In this document: in pieces, positions 10,660 to 23,617 of the stretch
How positions within the stretch are numbered: the stretch's first letter is position 1
Layout: every line of letters starts with the position of its first letter
Source: Raphanus sativus
Lineage: Eukaryota > Streptophyta > Magnoliopsida > Brassicales > Brassicaceae
DNA: 64,000 nt
Assembly: GCF_000801105.2 (NCBI RefSeq)
Contig: NC_079515.1
Span: 36,603,407-36,667,406 of the forward strand
Reading direction: 5' to 3'
Program-made: the position numbers and the translations under genes
Notes under the pieces: generated by a model
The model's input: only the letters and a program-made list of their open reading frames with translations
What the model was told of the DNA's origin: nothing
Database searches by the model: none

Positions 10660-11593
10660 CTTTTCAAAACATGTTTTAAAAATAACAAAGCTATTTTTTT
10701 TAAAATTACAAAAAATTTAGCAAGATCATTCGAGGAACATCTAAGAAGGGTTTTGAACATTTCATAACCTATTTCTATTTAAATAGTTTTTTTATTAGAA
10801 AATGCTATTTTTTAAAGTTATCGTTTTCGTAGAGAAATATTGTAAATTTGGGATTGTGATTTAAATTTTTGGATAACTAGAATTTTTGTTGTTACATGAG
10901 TAGTATTTTTTTAGAATTTTTGATCAATAAGCTGTATTTTTTAACTAAACTTTTTCAAAATGCTGTTTTGGAAATTATAGTTTTTAGAGAAATATTGTAG
11001 ATTTAGGATTGTGATTTATAAAATAGGATAACTAGATATTTTTAGATAAATGAGTAGTATTTTTTAGAATTTTTGATCTATAAGTAGTATTATAAATAAA
11101 TTTTTTAAACTGCTATTTTTGGAAAGTTATCATTTTTTATAGAGAAATAATATAGATTTGAGATTGTGATTTAGAAATTAGGATAATTAGATTTTTTTTT
11201 GAAAAATGAGTAGTATTTCTTAGAATTTTTGATCATTAAATATTTTTTAAAAAAATTATTTTTGAAAGTTATCATTTTTATAAAGAAATATTATAGATTT
11301 GAGATTGTAATTTAAAAATTAGGATAACTAAAACTTTTGTTGATAAATGAGTAGTATTCGTTATAATTTTGATCAATAGGTTGTATTTAAAAAAAAATTA
11401 ATAAATGCTAGGAAAGTTATCATTTCATAGAGAATATTGTGGATTTGAGATTGTGATTTAGAAATTAGGAAACTAGAATTTTTGTTGATAAAGGAGTAGT
11501 ATTCTTTTTGAATATTTGATCAATAAGTTTTATCTTTTAATAAAACTTTTCTAAATGTTATTTTTGAAAGTTATCATTTTTATATAGAAATAT
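10660..11593. repeat. AT-rich tandem array, about 150-bp unit, copy A
   Basis: A unit containing AGAAATATTGTAGATTTGGG, then a GATTGTGATTTA block, TGAGTAGTATT and TTTTTGATCAATAA recurs near 10833, 10989, 11142, 11283 and 11431, a spacing of roughly 141-156 bases. Units have diverged. The array runs into the assembly gap, which probably exists because of it. Confidence 0.85.
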
Positions 11594-11693
11594 NNNNNNN
11601 NNNNNNNNNNNNNNNNNNNNNNNNNNNNNNNNNNNNNNNNNNNNNNNNNNNNNNNNNNNNNNNNNNNNNNNNNNNNNNNNNNNNNNNNNNNNN
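11594..11693. other. Assembly gap of exactly 100 N
   Basis: A fixed-length run of N, normally used for scaffold joins of unknown size. The order and orientation of the flanking contigs depend on outside evidence. Confidence 0.99.
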
Positions 11694-12080
11694 TTTTATT
11701 AAATTTGGGGAAGGATTAGTTATCCGTGGGATGGAGATTAAAAGCAACATGTTTGATATAATAATATATGCATTATCTCTTTTTCTTTTTTATAACCGTA
11801 AAATTCAGCGATCGAGATCAATCGACTAATTCTACAAGCTTAAATAGCCACATATTCTTACAATTTAAGAGAATCCAAATGGTCAGAGAAGAAGGAATCA
11901 AGATTTTGTTGTATTGGATTTTTTTTTATCTATTCTTTGTTCTCATTTTCTCATTACTAATTTAGTTAATATCACTTTAAAATTTTAACGTGTCACGTCT
12001 TTCGTAGAAGTAGCGTAATCCCCTTTTCTTGTATTTAGCTTACATTCAACTGTAATATGATATCAAAAGAATATGTACAA

Positions 12081-12112
<32 letters not shown>

Positions 12113-13992
12113 GTAAAATTCTGAATTCATTAGCATATGTCAAATTTGTTGTGACTAAATCAGTAGTAAATCAGTATTAACTAACGTATTTTTCTCATTA
12201 GGAAAATTATCTGTTAAGTGAGCACTATAGAGGATAAAATAACCAACACATTCATGATATATATAGTACTCAGAGCCAAAGGTGTTTACGAATATGATGG
12301 TAAGTAAATTGCCTGCACGTCGACGGATAATGATCAATATAGTTTAAAATTAACTGAATCGAATCTCAAGTAATATATTACTCTTAACCAAAAAAAGTAA
12401 ATCACATCGGAAAAGGGACATAGATAGGAAGGGAAGATACTGATGATAAATTGATAATTAAGAGTGTATATCAGCTTTAGCAACATATATAATGGATATA
12501 AAAAAATTCTTACAAATCCAGATGGAACTCTCACAGTGGTCCATCTTATAGTAGATATGCCACTCAGTATTTACTTATGTTGATATATGTACAGACTGAG
12601 ACTAACAAATCATACCAGTCAATTTTTTGTTATGAAATATACGTTTTGTAGCTTGAAATATACGTTTTCTTTTCTTGTTTATCTAGTAAAATTTGTTGAA
12701 TTTGTTTTCTGTACCGATTTTTTTATTAACTATGAAAATTCCTGACTTTAAACCTACATTTTTTCACATGTTTGAAGTTAGTTTAACAAACATTCTGATT
12801 TAAAGAAAACTTTTCGTACCAAAAATGTTTTAAATTCGAGAAATAAGAAAAGCGAACTTTTGGAGATGTAAAAAATTGCTATCTATGGTTTTTGTGCGAT
12901 CAATGTTGGGTACGTAGAAGGCAATACAGGTAAAAAGAACAACCCGTCCATTATTTTATTGAGTCAAAGATTTCAGACTACAATTTTTTTCTTGCTGTGA
13001 AACTCCATAAATTCTTGAAACATCAACAAGGAATAAGAAGACTAAGTATAACTGAAACGATGGTGAGATGAAAGTTATGATTCAAACGTCTAATAAAGGC
13101 GTTTTTAGTTTTGTAGGTTTTCGAAATAGAAAAAACGTCAGAAATTCTTTAAAAATCATGTATGTATGATTATAAAAGAAACCAACAGTTAGGGTGTTAC
13201 CAAAACACAGGGTAAGAGAGATTGGGTTGGTAAACTATAGCTATGATTTCAAGTGCTAATAATGTGTTCTACAATCTATTTGCGCCACCTTTTTAACCTT
13301 TTGTTACATCAACACACAGATTAGTAAACGAGGAAGCAGTTTTACCAAGACTTTGTCATTAGGGGATAAATTAATTTTCTCCGTTGTTACTGCTTTGTTC
13401 AATGGCTGCTTAAGTATCAGCATAGTTTGACAGGCTTAGGTAGTGAGTGACAAATTCAAATATTGCTTAACACCAAAACATTTACTATTTTCTAGTCAAT
13501 AATAGATCCCATAGATATTTGTATGAATCTGTATGTATATTAAATCTGTAGTGTGGAACATATTTACTTTAATATGTACTGTTATATTAAAGTGATTTTG
13601 AATCAAGGTGGAGCATTTTTAACCATTTTTCTTTGTATAATATTTTATGTCTGACATTATTAAGAAGTTACGAACTAGTATTCTTACCTACCAAAATTTC
13701 TTTTTTCTTGAAACTTAAATTGAAGCCATTGAAAGTGGAAGCCCCACCGGTCTTCCCAGATTCAACTGTCCTCATCACCTCCGAAAATGTTCAACGTTCA
13801 GAGTCAATCCACGCAGCTTAAAAGTTTTTTTTTTTTTGCTAAAAATAAGCTTAAAAGTTGTTCGTAAGTCCTTTTTTTTTCTTTTTAAACTTGACACTGA
13901 ATCCTATAAGACTCGAAACATTTTTCTTTTCCCAAATCACGAATTCGAGAACAATTGTTTCTTTGTTTTTCTTTTCCAAAACAGAGAAATAA
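11694..13992. other. Intergenic, AT-rich
   Basis: No gene is supported. A TA-repeat run lies near 12088-12112. Several short open frames here look random. Confidence 0.6.
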
Positions 13993-14255
13993 TACTCCCT
14001 CCGTTTCTTAAAGAGTATCGTTGTGACATTTTTCACACAGATTAAGAAAGTTGTTGAAATATATGTAAGTTGTAATTAATTATACCTCTTTGACCAATAG
14101 TATTTTAGATAAATAAAATTATTTATAAAATCAATGTAGTTTGCAATTAATTTTCAGCTGAAAGTTAGTAAAATTTACATTGAAATTGTAAAGTGACACT
14201 CTTTGTGTAACAAGAAAATAAGCTCAGAATGACATTTATTATAAAACAGGGAGTA
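13993..14255. mobile_element. Stowaway-type MITE
   Basis: About 259 bases (13995-14253) with the ends CTCCCTCCGTTTC and an imperfect inverted AAAACAGGGAG, flanked by the dinucleotide TA on both sides. CTCCCTCCGT-type ends with TA duplication are the mark of Tc1/mariner-related Stowaway MITEs. Non-coding. Confidence 0.8.
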
Positions 14256-15067
14256 GTAAAATAAAACTGTACTCCTAACCTCTAAACATCCTTTTTTCTA
14301 ACATTTCATAAGAAATGTATTAATATAAAATGCTGAAAACCAAGAGTGTGCATTTACAAACATTATTTGACTAAAATACAGGTATATTAACCCATATTAA
14401 CTACAAAGAATTACTCTGGTTATTTGACATGCATATACACACTTGTCGAAAAAGTTATAAGAAAAAATTGACATTACACATATACACATATTAACTACCA
14501 TAAATATGCGTTTTAACTATATATATATATGTGTGTGTGTGTGTTTATACAAGGAATGCTTTTTCATATGATAAGTTACTCTATGTTTGCCCAAAAAAAA
14601 AAAGTTACTCTATGTTAAAAGTAAACTACTAATTTTCGCTGTGTATCAAGTTCTATATGATTTTCTTTTGTGTTATATGTAACCGATATCCCATTGATTC
14701 CTCTGTTTTTCGATCTTATCTTTATATTTGTTGATATGCCATGCTCTACAGGAAATATGATTTCCTAAGATTTTATTTCCTTTTCACGAACACGGTTATG
14801 GAAATGACGCATTTGCCCCTATAAACTCAACCATGAAACCGCTTTTCAGTTTCCTTTTTTTTTTGTTTTTTTAAAACAAAAACGTCATTACCCATAATTC
14901 CAACTACACTTTTAAAGCCAGATGTCTATAAATACAAAGCACAACTATACCATCGTTCCTCACAAAATCCTACAAACATAATCTCACATAATCACATCCA
15001 AATCACACTATTGAATTCTGCATCTCTATTATTTCAAGAACCCTTTAATTAAAATCCCTCATAAACC
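14256..15067 (+). promoter_or_regulatory. SULTR3;4-type gene upstream region with TATA box
   Basis: The spacer contains an AT/TG microsatellite near 14518-14545. A TATA-like TCTATAAATACA lies at 14925-14936, about 130 bases before the start codon at 15068, consistent with a leader of roughly 100 bases. Confidence 0.6.
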
Positions 15068-18000
15068 ATGGGTCATGGCACAAACAGAGTAGAAGACATG
15101 GCGTCTCCCAACAACGGAACGGCAACAGCTAGAGAAACGATCGTGGAGGTACACAGCGTTTGTCTACCGCCCAAGAAAACAACGTTTCAGAAACTCAAGA
15201 AGCGTTTTGCTGATGTTTTCTTTCCTGATGATCCGTTAGAGAGGTTTAGGAACCAAACATGGAGAAACAAAGTGATTCTTGGTCTTCAAAGCTTGTTTCC
15301 TATATTCACGTGGGGTTCTCAGTATGATCTCAAGCTTTTTAGGTCCGATGTTATCTCTGGTCTCACCATTGCCAGTCTAGCCATCCCTCAGGTTCACCAC
15401 TTAATAATCCTTTTTATTAGGAATTTTAATTTTGTTGTTGAACTGTTTTAAAAGCAATTTACTATCCTGCAAGACGAAACTGTTTTACAGTTTTCTAATT
15501 GGTTAGCATATTGTTTTTCAGTTTTGGCCGAAAAAGAGTTTCAAGCAAACGCATAATATTTTTTTGTATGTCATTCAATCTATCTTATTAAAACAGAAAC
15601 ATTTTATTGGACCTAACATTTATTTCGTAAGTTTTTAAATTAAATACACCTTTATACTTTATAGTTAAACTTAAATTAAATCACTAATGCTCTTTTCTTT
15701 ATACTACTATCTATGTTTCCAAACAATATACTTATTTCTTTATACTACTATCAATGTTTTCAAACAATACTAGATCTTGACCCGTGCGACCGCACGGGTA
15801 TTAATTTTCAGTTTTAGTTTTTTTTTTATACTAAATAATATATTTATAATATTTAATCGTTTTATATTGACTAAATTAGGGGTGGGTATTTGGGTATCCA
15901 CTCGAATTCGGTTAAAATCTATTCGGATTTGAGTTTTTTGAGTTTAAAGATTCTACCTCTATTCGGGTATTTATAAACTTTGGTTCCGGTTTGATTCAGA
16001 TCTTTGCGAGTTTGATAACCCGTTTAAACTATTTTTGAGTTTTCAAAATTTATATATCTTTAAATTTCCCTAAATCTAAAAATAAAAATAATATAACATG
16101 TAAATTTGAGTAATGTAAGCCAAAGTAACTAAATTAAAAATTAAAATAGGTTTAACTTGAATATTTGGATGAAGAATAAATATATATTTTAAATATGTTT
16201 GGAGTTTTGATTATTGTTTATCTACTTTAAAATGTTTACTTTTGATTATTTTTTATATTTCAAATATTTTAACCAACTTAGAATAGCTTATATCTTGGAT
16301 ATTAATTCGAAAAATAGCTAACATATTGAAGTATATAAATATGATTTAAATACATTTGAATATCCGAAATATTTCGTTCGGATGTGGATATTATCTAGTT
16401 TCGGTTCAAATATGCTAATACTTTTTCGTTCAAATTTTTTAAATGAAGAGTTGATATTATAATTTTCAGAATCGTTTATCTAATAAAAATGTATTTTTTT
16501 TGAATTTGACATTGATTTAATGGAGAAGTTAATGAAGTGTATTTAATTTAAATTTAATTTGGAAAACACATTAATTGAAGTGGAAAAGACATCATTAAAA
16601 TAGGAAATATTATTTAATGTCAGTGGCATACCATTGTAAATAAAAGTGAAAACTAAGGGGTATTTTATATGGGTACTTCTCTTTTAATAATATAGATATT
16701 TTATACTACTATCAATGTTTCCAAACAATACAATAATTAATATTACTTTATTTATATCTATCATTTTTTCTTTAAAATTTTGTAGAAACGTCATAATTTC
16801 ATAAATTGCAAAATAATGAACTTTAAAATTTGGATTATAAGTTACAAATTATGAAACTATTACAATTTAAATCAAATTAAATTACATATCGGTCATCCAT
16901 CAGTTCAATCGGTTAGTCTCGGATTTTAGTAATTTTTTTAAATATGAATATTTTAAAAACCTAAATTGAATTGTCAGATCTCCGGGTTAACCGGTATAAT
17001 CACAATCAGATTGAATTTAAAATACTGATTTAAATGCAAAACTATTTTAAATACACTCTTTAAAATTTACCAAAATATTTATTAAGTTATTAGTGAAATT
17101 TTTCATCGTAAAATATTCCGCGCTTCTAAAGCGCGGATCAAGATCTAGTGTTTTATTAAATTTAAACAAAAATTATTTATCTCGTTTATTTCATAGTGGG
17201 TTCGCTTAGAATGATCCAACAACTTATTTTAATTAAAGTTATTTCCTAAAAAATTGTGTTCTTTTTTTTTGAAATTTAAATTGCAGGGAATCAGCTATGC
17301 CAAGCTAGCAAACTTACCACCTATCGTTGGTCTTTGTAAGTATCGACCATCATCACATAATTACAGACTAATATAGTGTGATTAACTAAATCAACTTCTA
17401 ATTAATAAATTTTGTGGTTGCATGCAGATTCAAGCTTTGTGCCACCACTTATCTACTCAATTCTTGGGAGTTCAAAACATCTTGCAGTGGGTCCTGTCTC
17501 AATAGCATCACTTGTAATGGGCTCAATGCTAAGTGAGAGTGTTTCTCCAACACAAGACCCAGTTCTATATCTCAAATTGGCCTTCACTTCAACTTTCTTT
17601 GCTGGTCTCTTCCAAGCCTCCCTCGGCCTTCTTAGGTATGAATCTTACCCTAGAGATTTCTGTTTTTCTAATAAAAAAACTCAAACGAATAAGGGGAATC
17701 TGCAATCGTCATGTGAAAAAGAATATGTAGTGAAGCTTATTATTGCAGTTTAGTATTCTTTGTGTAGAATATATTCAGAGTTTTGCTTAAGTCTCTATTG
17801 TTGAATTATCACTGAAAATGAAAGGACATTAGTCATGATGAATAGAGAGAGACAACTAAACTCCATTTTCTATATATGAAAAAGACCAAGATTCTATATA
17901 ACTTGATTTGATGGTGACATGTACTAGTGTCTACCTCCCAAGATGCTTCCTTATACTTAGTGGTTTTACACTTTATTTTTCGTGGTCAGCAACTTTGGAT

Positions 18001-20212
18001 TTGTATTATATATTTACATAAATTTAATTAAATTTTTTCAGGCTGGGATTTTTGATTGACTTTTTGTCAAAGCCAACTTTGGTTGGTTTCACTGCTGGTG
18101 CTGCTGTGATCGTGTCACTGCAACAGCTAAAGGGTCTTCTAGGAATTGTTCATTTCACTGGCAAAATGCAATTTATTCCTGTCATGTCCTCTGTTTTCAA
18201 CAATAGATCCGAAGTAAGTCAAACATTCTTTTTCCTCTTTATAAAATTATAACTAAACCACTAAAAAAATACTTATCAAATAGTACTTACTACAATTTCA
18301 GTGGTCATGGGAAACTATTGTGATGGGGCTTGGCTTCTTGATCATTCTCTTAACCACAAGACACATTGTAAGTACTTGCAAAAACTTCAGGCATTATACC
18401 AAAAGAGACTGTGCTGTGATTGAATATCTAACATTTTTTTTTTGTCGAATTTACAGAGCATGAGGAAGCCAAAACTTTTCTGGATATCAGCTGCATCACC
18501 TTTGGCATCAGTTGTTATCTCAACTCTTCTTGTCTTCCTCATCAGGAACAAGACTCATGCCATCTCTTTTGTAAGAACTTTTTTTAAACCAGACTTGTGT
18601 TACTATGTAATCTGAGATTGAGGAAACAAAGACTGAAGAGATTCGATCCCTTAATGCAGATTGGACATCTACCAAAGGGTTTGAATCCACCTTCATCGAA
18701 CATGTTGTACTTCAGTGGTACTCATCTTGCTCTTGCCATCAAGACTGGTATCATCACAGGGGTTCTCTCTCTTACGGTAAGCTTTGCAAAATCTTTATAT
18801 CCATAGTAATTTGTACAGTTAAGTGCTTAACACTTTGACTTTGTTTTTTTTTTCAGGAAGGGATTGCTGTTGGGAGAACCTTTGCATCTCTAAAGAACTA
18901 TCAAGTTAATGGGAACAAAGAAATGATGGCTATAGGTTTTATGAACATGGTTGGCTCTTGCACCTCTTGCTATGTTACAACAGGTAAGAAACCAATCTCA
19001 TTCACCTTGTGTTGTTTCAAGGAACAATGTTTTTGACAACTGCTATTTATTTATTTTTTCTTCAGGTTCGTTCTCTAGATCTGCTGTTAACTACAATGCT
19101 GGAGCGAAAACAGCAGTCTCCAACATTGTGTTGGCCTCCACAGTTCTTGTGACCCTCTTGTTCTTGATGCCACTCTTCTACTTCACTCCTAATCTGATCC
19201 TAGCCGCCATCATCTTAACCGCTGTGATAGGCCTCATTGACTATCAAGCTGCTTACAAGCTCTACAAAGTTGACAAATTCGATTTCTTCACGTGCATGTG
19301 TGCCTTCTTCGGTGTTCTCTTAGTCTCTGTGCCTCTTGGCCTAGCAATAGCAGTGAGTATACAAACTATTCTTTATGATTCTGGTTTAACTAATGCTCAG
19401 GTAGTTTGTTATTAAAGTTTGATACCTTCTTGTCACAGGTGGGTGTTTCAGTTATCAAGATCTTGTTGCATGTAACCCGGCCAAACACTTTAGAGTTTGG
19501 AAATATCCAAGGGACTCAGATATACCAGAGTCTTAAAAGATACAGAGAAGCCTCGAGAGTCCATGGTTTCTTGATTCTTGCTGTTGAATCTCCAATATAC
19601 TTCGCTAATAGCACTTACCTGCAAGAAAGGTTTGTGAAAAGAACTTTCTTCAATACTAAATAACTATCTTCTTGATATGGTTTTTGTGTTTGTTCTTATG
19701 AGAATGAGTTTATGGTTCTTGTAGGATCTTGAGATGGACCAGGGAAGAGGAAACTCGGATAAAGGATAACAATGGTACTACCTTAAAATGCTTAATTCTT
19801 GACATGACAGGTAACTTCTCTTCTCATCTGAGGTATGATCATGAGTTTTTGGACTCTCTTCTTTACTTATAACTTCTTTTTTTTTTTGAACTGTTTCAGC
19901 TGTATCCTCCATAGACACAAGCGGAATTGAGGCTGTGTTTGAACTTAAGAGGAGGCTGGAGAAGCAACCACTTCAGGTTAGACCTCTATCTGCAAACAAA
20001 GATCTTACCTATGTAAGTAGTAACACACATCTAATTTTATGTTTTCACTTTGTTTTAAACAGCTTGTGCTGGTGAACCCTGTGGGGAGTGTGATGGAAAA
20101 GCTACACAAGTCCAAGATCATTGAGTCATTGGGGCTGAGTGGACTTTATCTAACAGTTGGTGAAGCTGTAGCTGATCTCTCATCTACATGGAAAGCTCAT
20201 GGCCAGCCATGA
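15068..20212 (+). CDS. SULTR3;4: SulP anion transporter of the SULTR3;4/SPDT type
   Basis: Thirteen exons join in frame: 15068-15391, 17287-17335, 17428-17635, 18042-18213, 18302-18367, 18457-18570, 18660-18776, 18857-18983, 19066-19352, 19439-19629, 19725-19810, 19900-19976, 20063-20212. They give 655 residues, the normal length for plant sulfate transporters. A soluble N-terminus is followed by a multi-pass membrane core containing [20 protein letters not shown], and a C-terminal STAS domain with [20 protein letters not shown]. Convergent MFP1 and the nearby PPR gene match At3g15990-At3g16000-At3g16010, so I call it SULTR3;4. The Arabidopsis and rice orthologs (SPDT) are reported to direct phosphorus to young tissues or grain rather than to move sulfate; substrate here is inferred from that. 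Intron 1 (1.9 kb) is swollen by two nested Helitrons. Confidence 0.9.
15579..17148 (+). mobile_element. Non-autonomous Helitron (outer), interrupted
   Basis: The 5' end is TCTATCTTATTAAAACAG (15579), preceded by A. The 3' end is a hairpin CCGCGCTT-CTAA-AAGCGCGG followed by ATCAAGAT and the terminal CTAG at 17145-17148, then T. TC start, hairpin, CTRR end and A/T insertion site are the Helitron hallmarks, and there is no target duplication. No Rep/helicase coding is seen. A second Helitron splits it; without that the element is about 643 bases. It lies in SULTR3;4 intron 1 in the sense direction. Confidence 0.85.
15770..16696 (-). mobile_element. Nested non-autonomous Helitron, antisense
   Basis: Read on the minus strand, the 5' end is TCTATATTATTAAAAGAGAA (from 16696) and the 3' end is a hairpin CCCGTGCG-GTC-GCACGGG then TCAAGAT and CTAG at 15770. 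The left neighbour base is A and the right one T, as expected. 927 bases, no coding. It sits inside the outer Helitron in opposite orientation, between copies of a roughly 35-base repeat (TACTACTATCAATGTTT type) at 15698-15769 and 16697-16732. Confidence 0.85.
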
Positions 20213-20498
20213 AATAAAAAGCAGTCACTTAATGAACTTTAATTTCCAATGTAGAATTTGAGAACTTGTAAAAGGATGGTTGTTTCTGAAGACTAAGCAA
20301 GCAGCCTCTTTAGAAACAATTTTTTTTGATGCTAAATTGTATAAATAAATGTAATTTTCAACTTTAACATATCGCTTATGAATTAAACTTCTCACTCTTC
20401 TCAAAATTTACACAAATTTAAAACTGGCTACAAGTAATGGATTAGAGTTATATATGATAAGAAGCAAGTTTTGGTCATTATATAACCTTTTGTCTCTT

Positions 20499-22982
20499 TC
20501 AAGAACTGGTGCTGCTCTTTCTCCTCCTGACAACTTTCTTTGCAGTAACCTTATCATCACTCTTCTCTTCATCATCCGAACTATTCACAGCTTTTACAGA
20601 ATCCTGCTGGCTCCTCATGCGCAGTATCTCTCCCTTTGCAGAGCCCAAGTCTTCCTCCAGTTTCTTCACTTTCTTTTCCAGCACTTCCCTCTCTTTTCCT
20701 AGACTTATCACAACGTTGTGTGCGTCTTCCACGTTTGCTTTAGCTTCCTTTGACGCCTTCTTTGCCTCTTCTAGTGATCTTTGAAGCACTTCTTTCTCGT
20801 CTTCCAAGCTCGAGACATTGGTATTCACCTTCTGGAGCTCTCGGGAAAGTGTTGTTGTGTTCTTGTTCATCTCATCTAAAGACTTAACTGCTTCTTCCAG
20901 GTCTGTCTCAAGCGATTTTATGGCTTGCCTGTTCATCGACATCTCCTTCTCCATTGCTTTCACTTCTTTCTCCAATGCCAGAACAGTCTCTTTCTCCTCT
21001 TTCAGTTCCTTGTTAGTGGTTTCACCTTTCTTGTAAATCTCCACTAGCTCCTTCTGGAGGCTCTGGTTCTTGACAGAAGACTCTTCGAGCTCTTGTCTCA
21101 GTCCCTCAATCTCCTCTCTAGCTTTCTTAAGATGATCTTTCTCCACTTCAAGTTCGCTAGCCAAACCCTCACCGTCTCTTCTTTCATCAGCAAGGTTCTT
21201 CTCATACCTTTCCTTGGCTTTATCAAACTCCTCGTGAACCTTTGAAACCTCTGATTCGAACTTCGAACACAAAGCTCTCGACTCATCAAGCATCTTCTCC
21301 AGGTCAGAGACACGATCTCTCGACGCGTGGAGTGTTTTCTTTGTTCCTTCGAGCTCATGTCTCAAATTACGTACACTAGTGAGTTCTATCTCCAGCATTC
21401 TCTTTGCATCTTCGTACTTCTCAGTAAGGTCAGCAACTTTGTCTTTACTATCATCTACATCCTTAAGCGCATCATCCAGCTTTTCATTAACCTGCTGAAT
21501 CTCCTCCTCTCTACTTCTTATGACCTCTGCATCAGCAGCTGCTCGCGTCTCAGAAGTCAGTTTCAAAGCACTGTAATCTTTTGTAACATCGTCAAGCTTT
21601 TTGATGTAACTCTCATTCTCAGCCACTAAAGTGCTTATTCTGGTGTCTAGTTCCTCAATGGCAGAGTTCTTGGAGTCTATTTCAGTCTGTCTTCTCGCGA
21701 CTTCCTCCTTAAGCTGTTTGATTTCTAGTTTTGCTTCAGCAAGTTCTCGGCTAGTTTGAGCGTAAACAGAGTTGAGTTTCTTCAGTTCTGCTTCTTTCTC
21801 AGCTAGTGAAGTTCTAACACGTTGAGCCTTTTCTTCACTATCTTTCAGCTCCAAACTAAGCAAGTTGATCCGGTCTTGTAATCCCTCAACCAAATCAAGC
21901 TTCTCTTTGAGCTCTGTCTCGAGTGCCTTCTTGTCTTCACCAGCCTTTGAAAGATTACTTTGCAGGTTTTCTATCTGAACTCTAAGCTCTTCAGATATCT
22001 TCTTCACGCCGGTTAACTCCTTGCCTAATCCCTCCGCCACATCCTTTGCAGAACTTAATTGGTTGATCAATGAGAATCGTTCCTCTTCTGCCTTTTTTCT
22101 TTCCTTGTTCCACTCTTCCTCCTCACGCTGGATTCTTGCTTCAAAGTCCTTCTCCATTGAAACCAATGCTCCTTCTCTCTCTCTCAACTGGTTCTTTAGC
22201 TTTATGTAAGTAAGTAAGCAAGGATCAAATCCAGCATCAAGATATTCAAAAACCTCAGAAAGTTCGAACTAAACGGTGCTTATGACTAATCAAGCAGATT
22301 CTGTAGCTAAAGAAAGCTTACAGATTCGATGGTTTGTTGAGCAGCTTGAGTATCTTTACGAGCAAGTGCGTAGAGTGCGCCAAGAACACCAGAACTAAAA
22401 ATGCCAAGACCATTTAGGAGAGAGAGAAATGTGTTTGGAGATGTTGTTCCTTCGCTAACTGCAACCTAACCGGTCACACCACATAAAAGCAAACCAAAAA
22501 ACAAAGTCTCTCTCAACCACACTTCTAACAACATAATTGAGAAACTCAAATGGTGAAGATGCAAACAGAGAGAGTTTAAATGAAACCTCAGATTCTTGAC
22601 TAAGCTTTGATGTCTTAATCTCATTGTCGTCTCCTGTAAAATAACAAAGAACAAAGTACTTACGACAATGAAAGATAACATTTTTTCATGAATGGAGAAG
22701 AGTGAGTAACTCACTTTCATCGGCCAAAGCAGGGGATCGAAGCTGTAAGAAGGGAAGAAGGGAGATACCCACGAGAACAAAATCTCGTCTTTTGAGGGAA
22801 AAGGCGTCGTGGGTTGCGTCTTGGCAGCGTAGAGAAGCCGATGATGGTCTGCGACGCTTGGACTTGGCGGCATTGCTAGAGCAGAGAAGCACGAACTGCG
22901 ACTGAGGAGAAGGGAGCAAGCGAGAAGAGTGGAGCGGAGGAGAAGGGGCGGAGCAAGTGCTCCCTATGAGGAAACCACCCAT
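20499..22982 (-). CDS. MFP1: MFP1, thylakoid-associated coiled-coil protein
   Basis: Four exons on the minus strand, 22982-22715, 22633-22587, 22465-22322 and 22199-20499, join in frame to 719 residues, close to the usual MFP1 size. The N-terminus MGGFLIGSTCSAP is Ser-rich like a chloroplast transit peptide. Then comes a hydrophobic stretch ending LPFLQLRSPALADE, a likely thylakoid-lumen or membrane signal, and a second hydrophobic segment FLSLLNGLGIFSSGVLGAL. Almost all the rest is heptad coiled coil ending in a basic KKVVRRRKSSTSS tail. The family binds matrix-attachment and plastid nucleoid DNA, sits on thylakoids, and has been linked to where starch granules start. It is convergent with SULTR3;4, with 286 bases between stop codons, and divergent from the PPR gene. 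Long plus-strand open frames opposite the main exon are shadows. Confidence 0.93.
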
Positions 22983-23617
22983 CTTCTTCTCCGGGGAAGA
23001 AAGAAGTTAAAGTTAATTTGGAGATTGGATATGTGTGGGCAAATGGCAATATCCACTGAGAGAAGGAACCCCCAAAAAAAAAAGGAGCTTCCTTTGTGTT
23101 GTGGTGACACTGATCAGTCAGCTGGAACGGAAGCAAACCCAACTAATTGATTTGGTTTTTGGTTCGGTTTGGTTCACCAAGCAAAACCAAATAAAATTTG
23201 ATAAGTAACAACCAAAATAAATTTGAGCTGTAACAAAATTTGTTTTTCTCTTACTAAGTTAACCGAATAAAAGCGATATATAAACCGTTTTTGGTTCAAT
23301 TTCGAATAGATAATAACACATAAAACCAAAGAAAATAACCCGAGTTCTTAACTGAAATAAAGTTCGGTTCAATTTGGTGACATTTAAAGAAACCGAAAAA
23401 ACCCGACCCGAAAAAGTCTAAACCCGTGATGCTCACGTGCGTCTGTCTGACCCCTAAACTGTCTTGTCTTAATTATTCATCCGCCCCTCTGATTGCTAAA
23501 CCACACCGACGACGGCGACTCCTCCGCATCGCATCGATCCTTTAACCGCCGGAATCTTCTCCACAGGAAGAGTATATATCTCAACTCTATACATGTAAAA
23601 ACCTCCTGCTCACAAAG
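22983..23617. promoter_or_regulatory. Shared divergent promoter region MFP1/PPR
   Basis: Only 635 bases separate the MFP1 start (minus) and the PPR start (plus). The middle (about 23150-23430) is rich in GGTTCGGTTTGG and CCGAAC-like repeats that look like decayed transposon interior. Both genes serve organelles, so shared control is possible but not shown. Confidence 0.55.

Larger units (their letters stand above)
1..11593. repeat. Large duplicate segment, copy A
   Basis: This whole contig is repeated in the same orientation from 52982 to the window end. Base 1 here aligns with 52982 there, so the shared stretch may extend left of the window. Coding exons are almost identical and the spacers match apart from small indels and clean transposon insertions. 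The segment stops at a 100-N gap inside a tandem array. It may be a true segmental duplication or a second haplotype placed beside the first. Confidence 0.95.

Noticed and set aside
20509..21629. Several plus-strand open frames of 70-100 codons
   Set aside because: They lie opposite the long MFP1 coiled-coil exon, are Ser/Phe/Leu-rich antisense translations of Glu/Lys codons, and have no domain.
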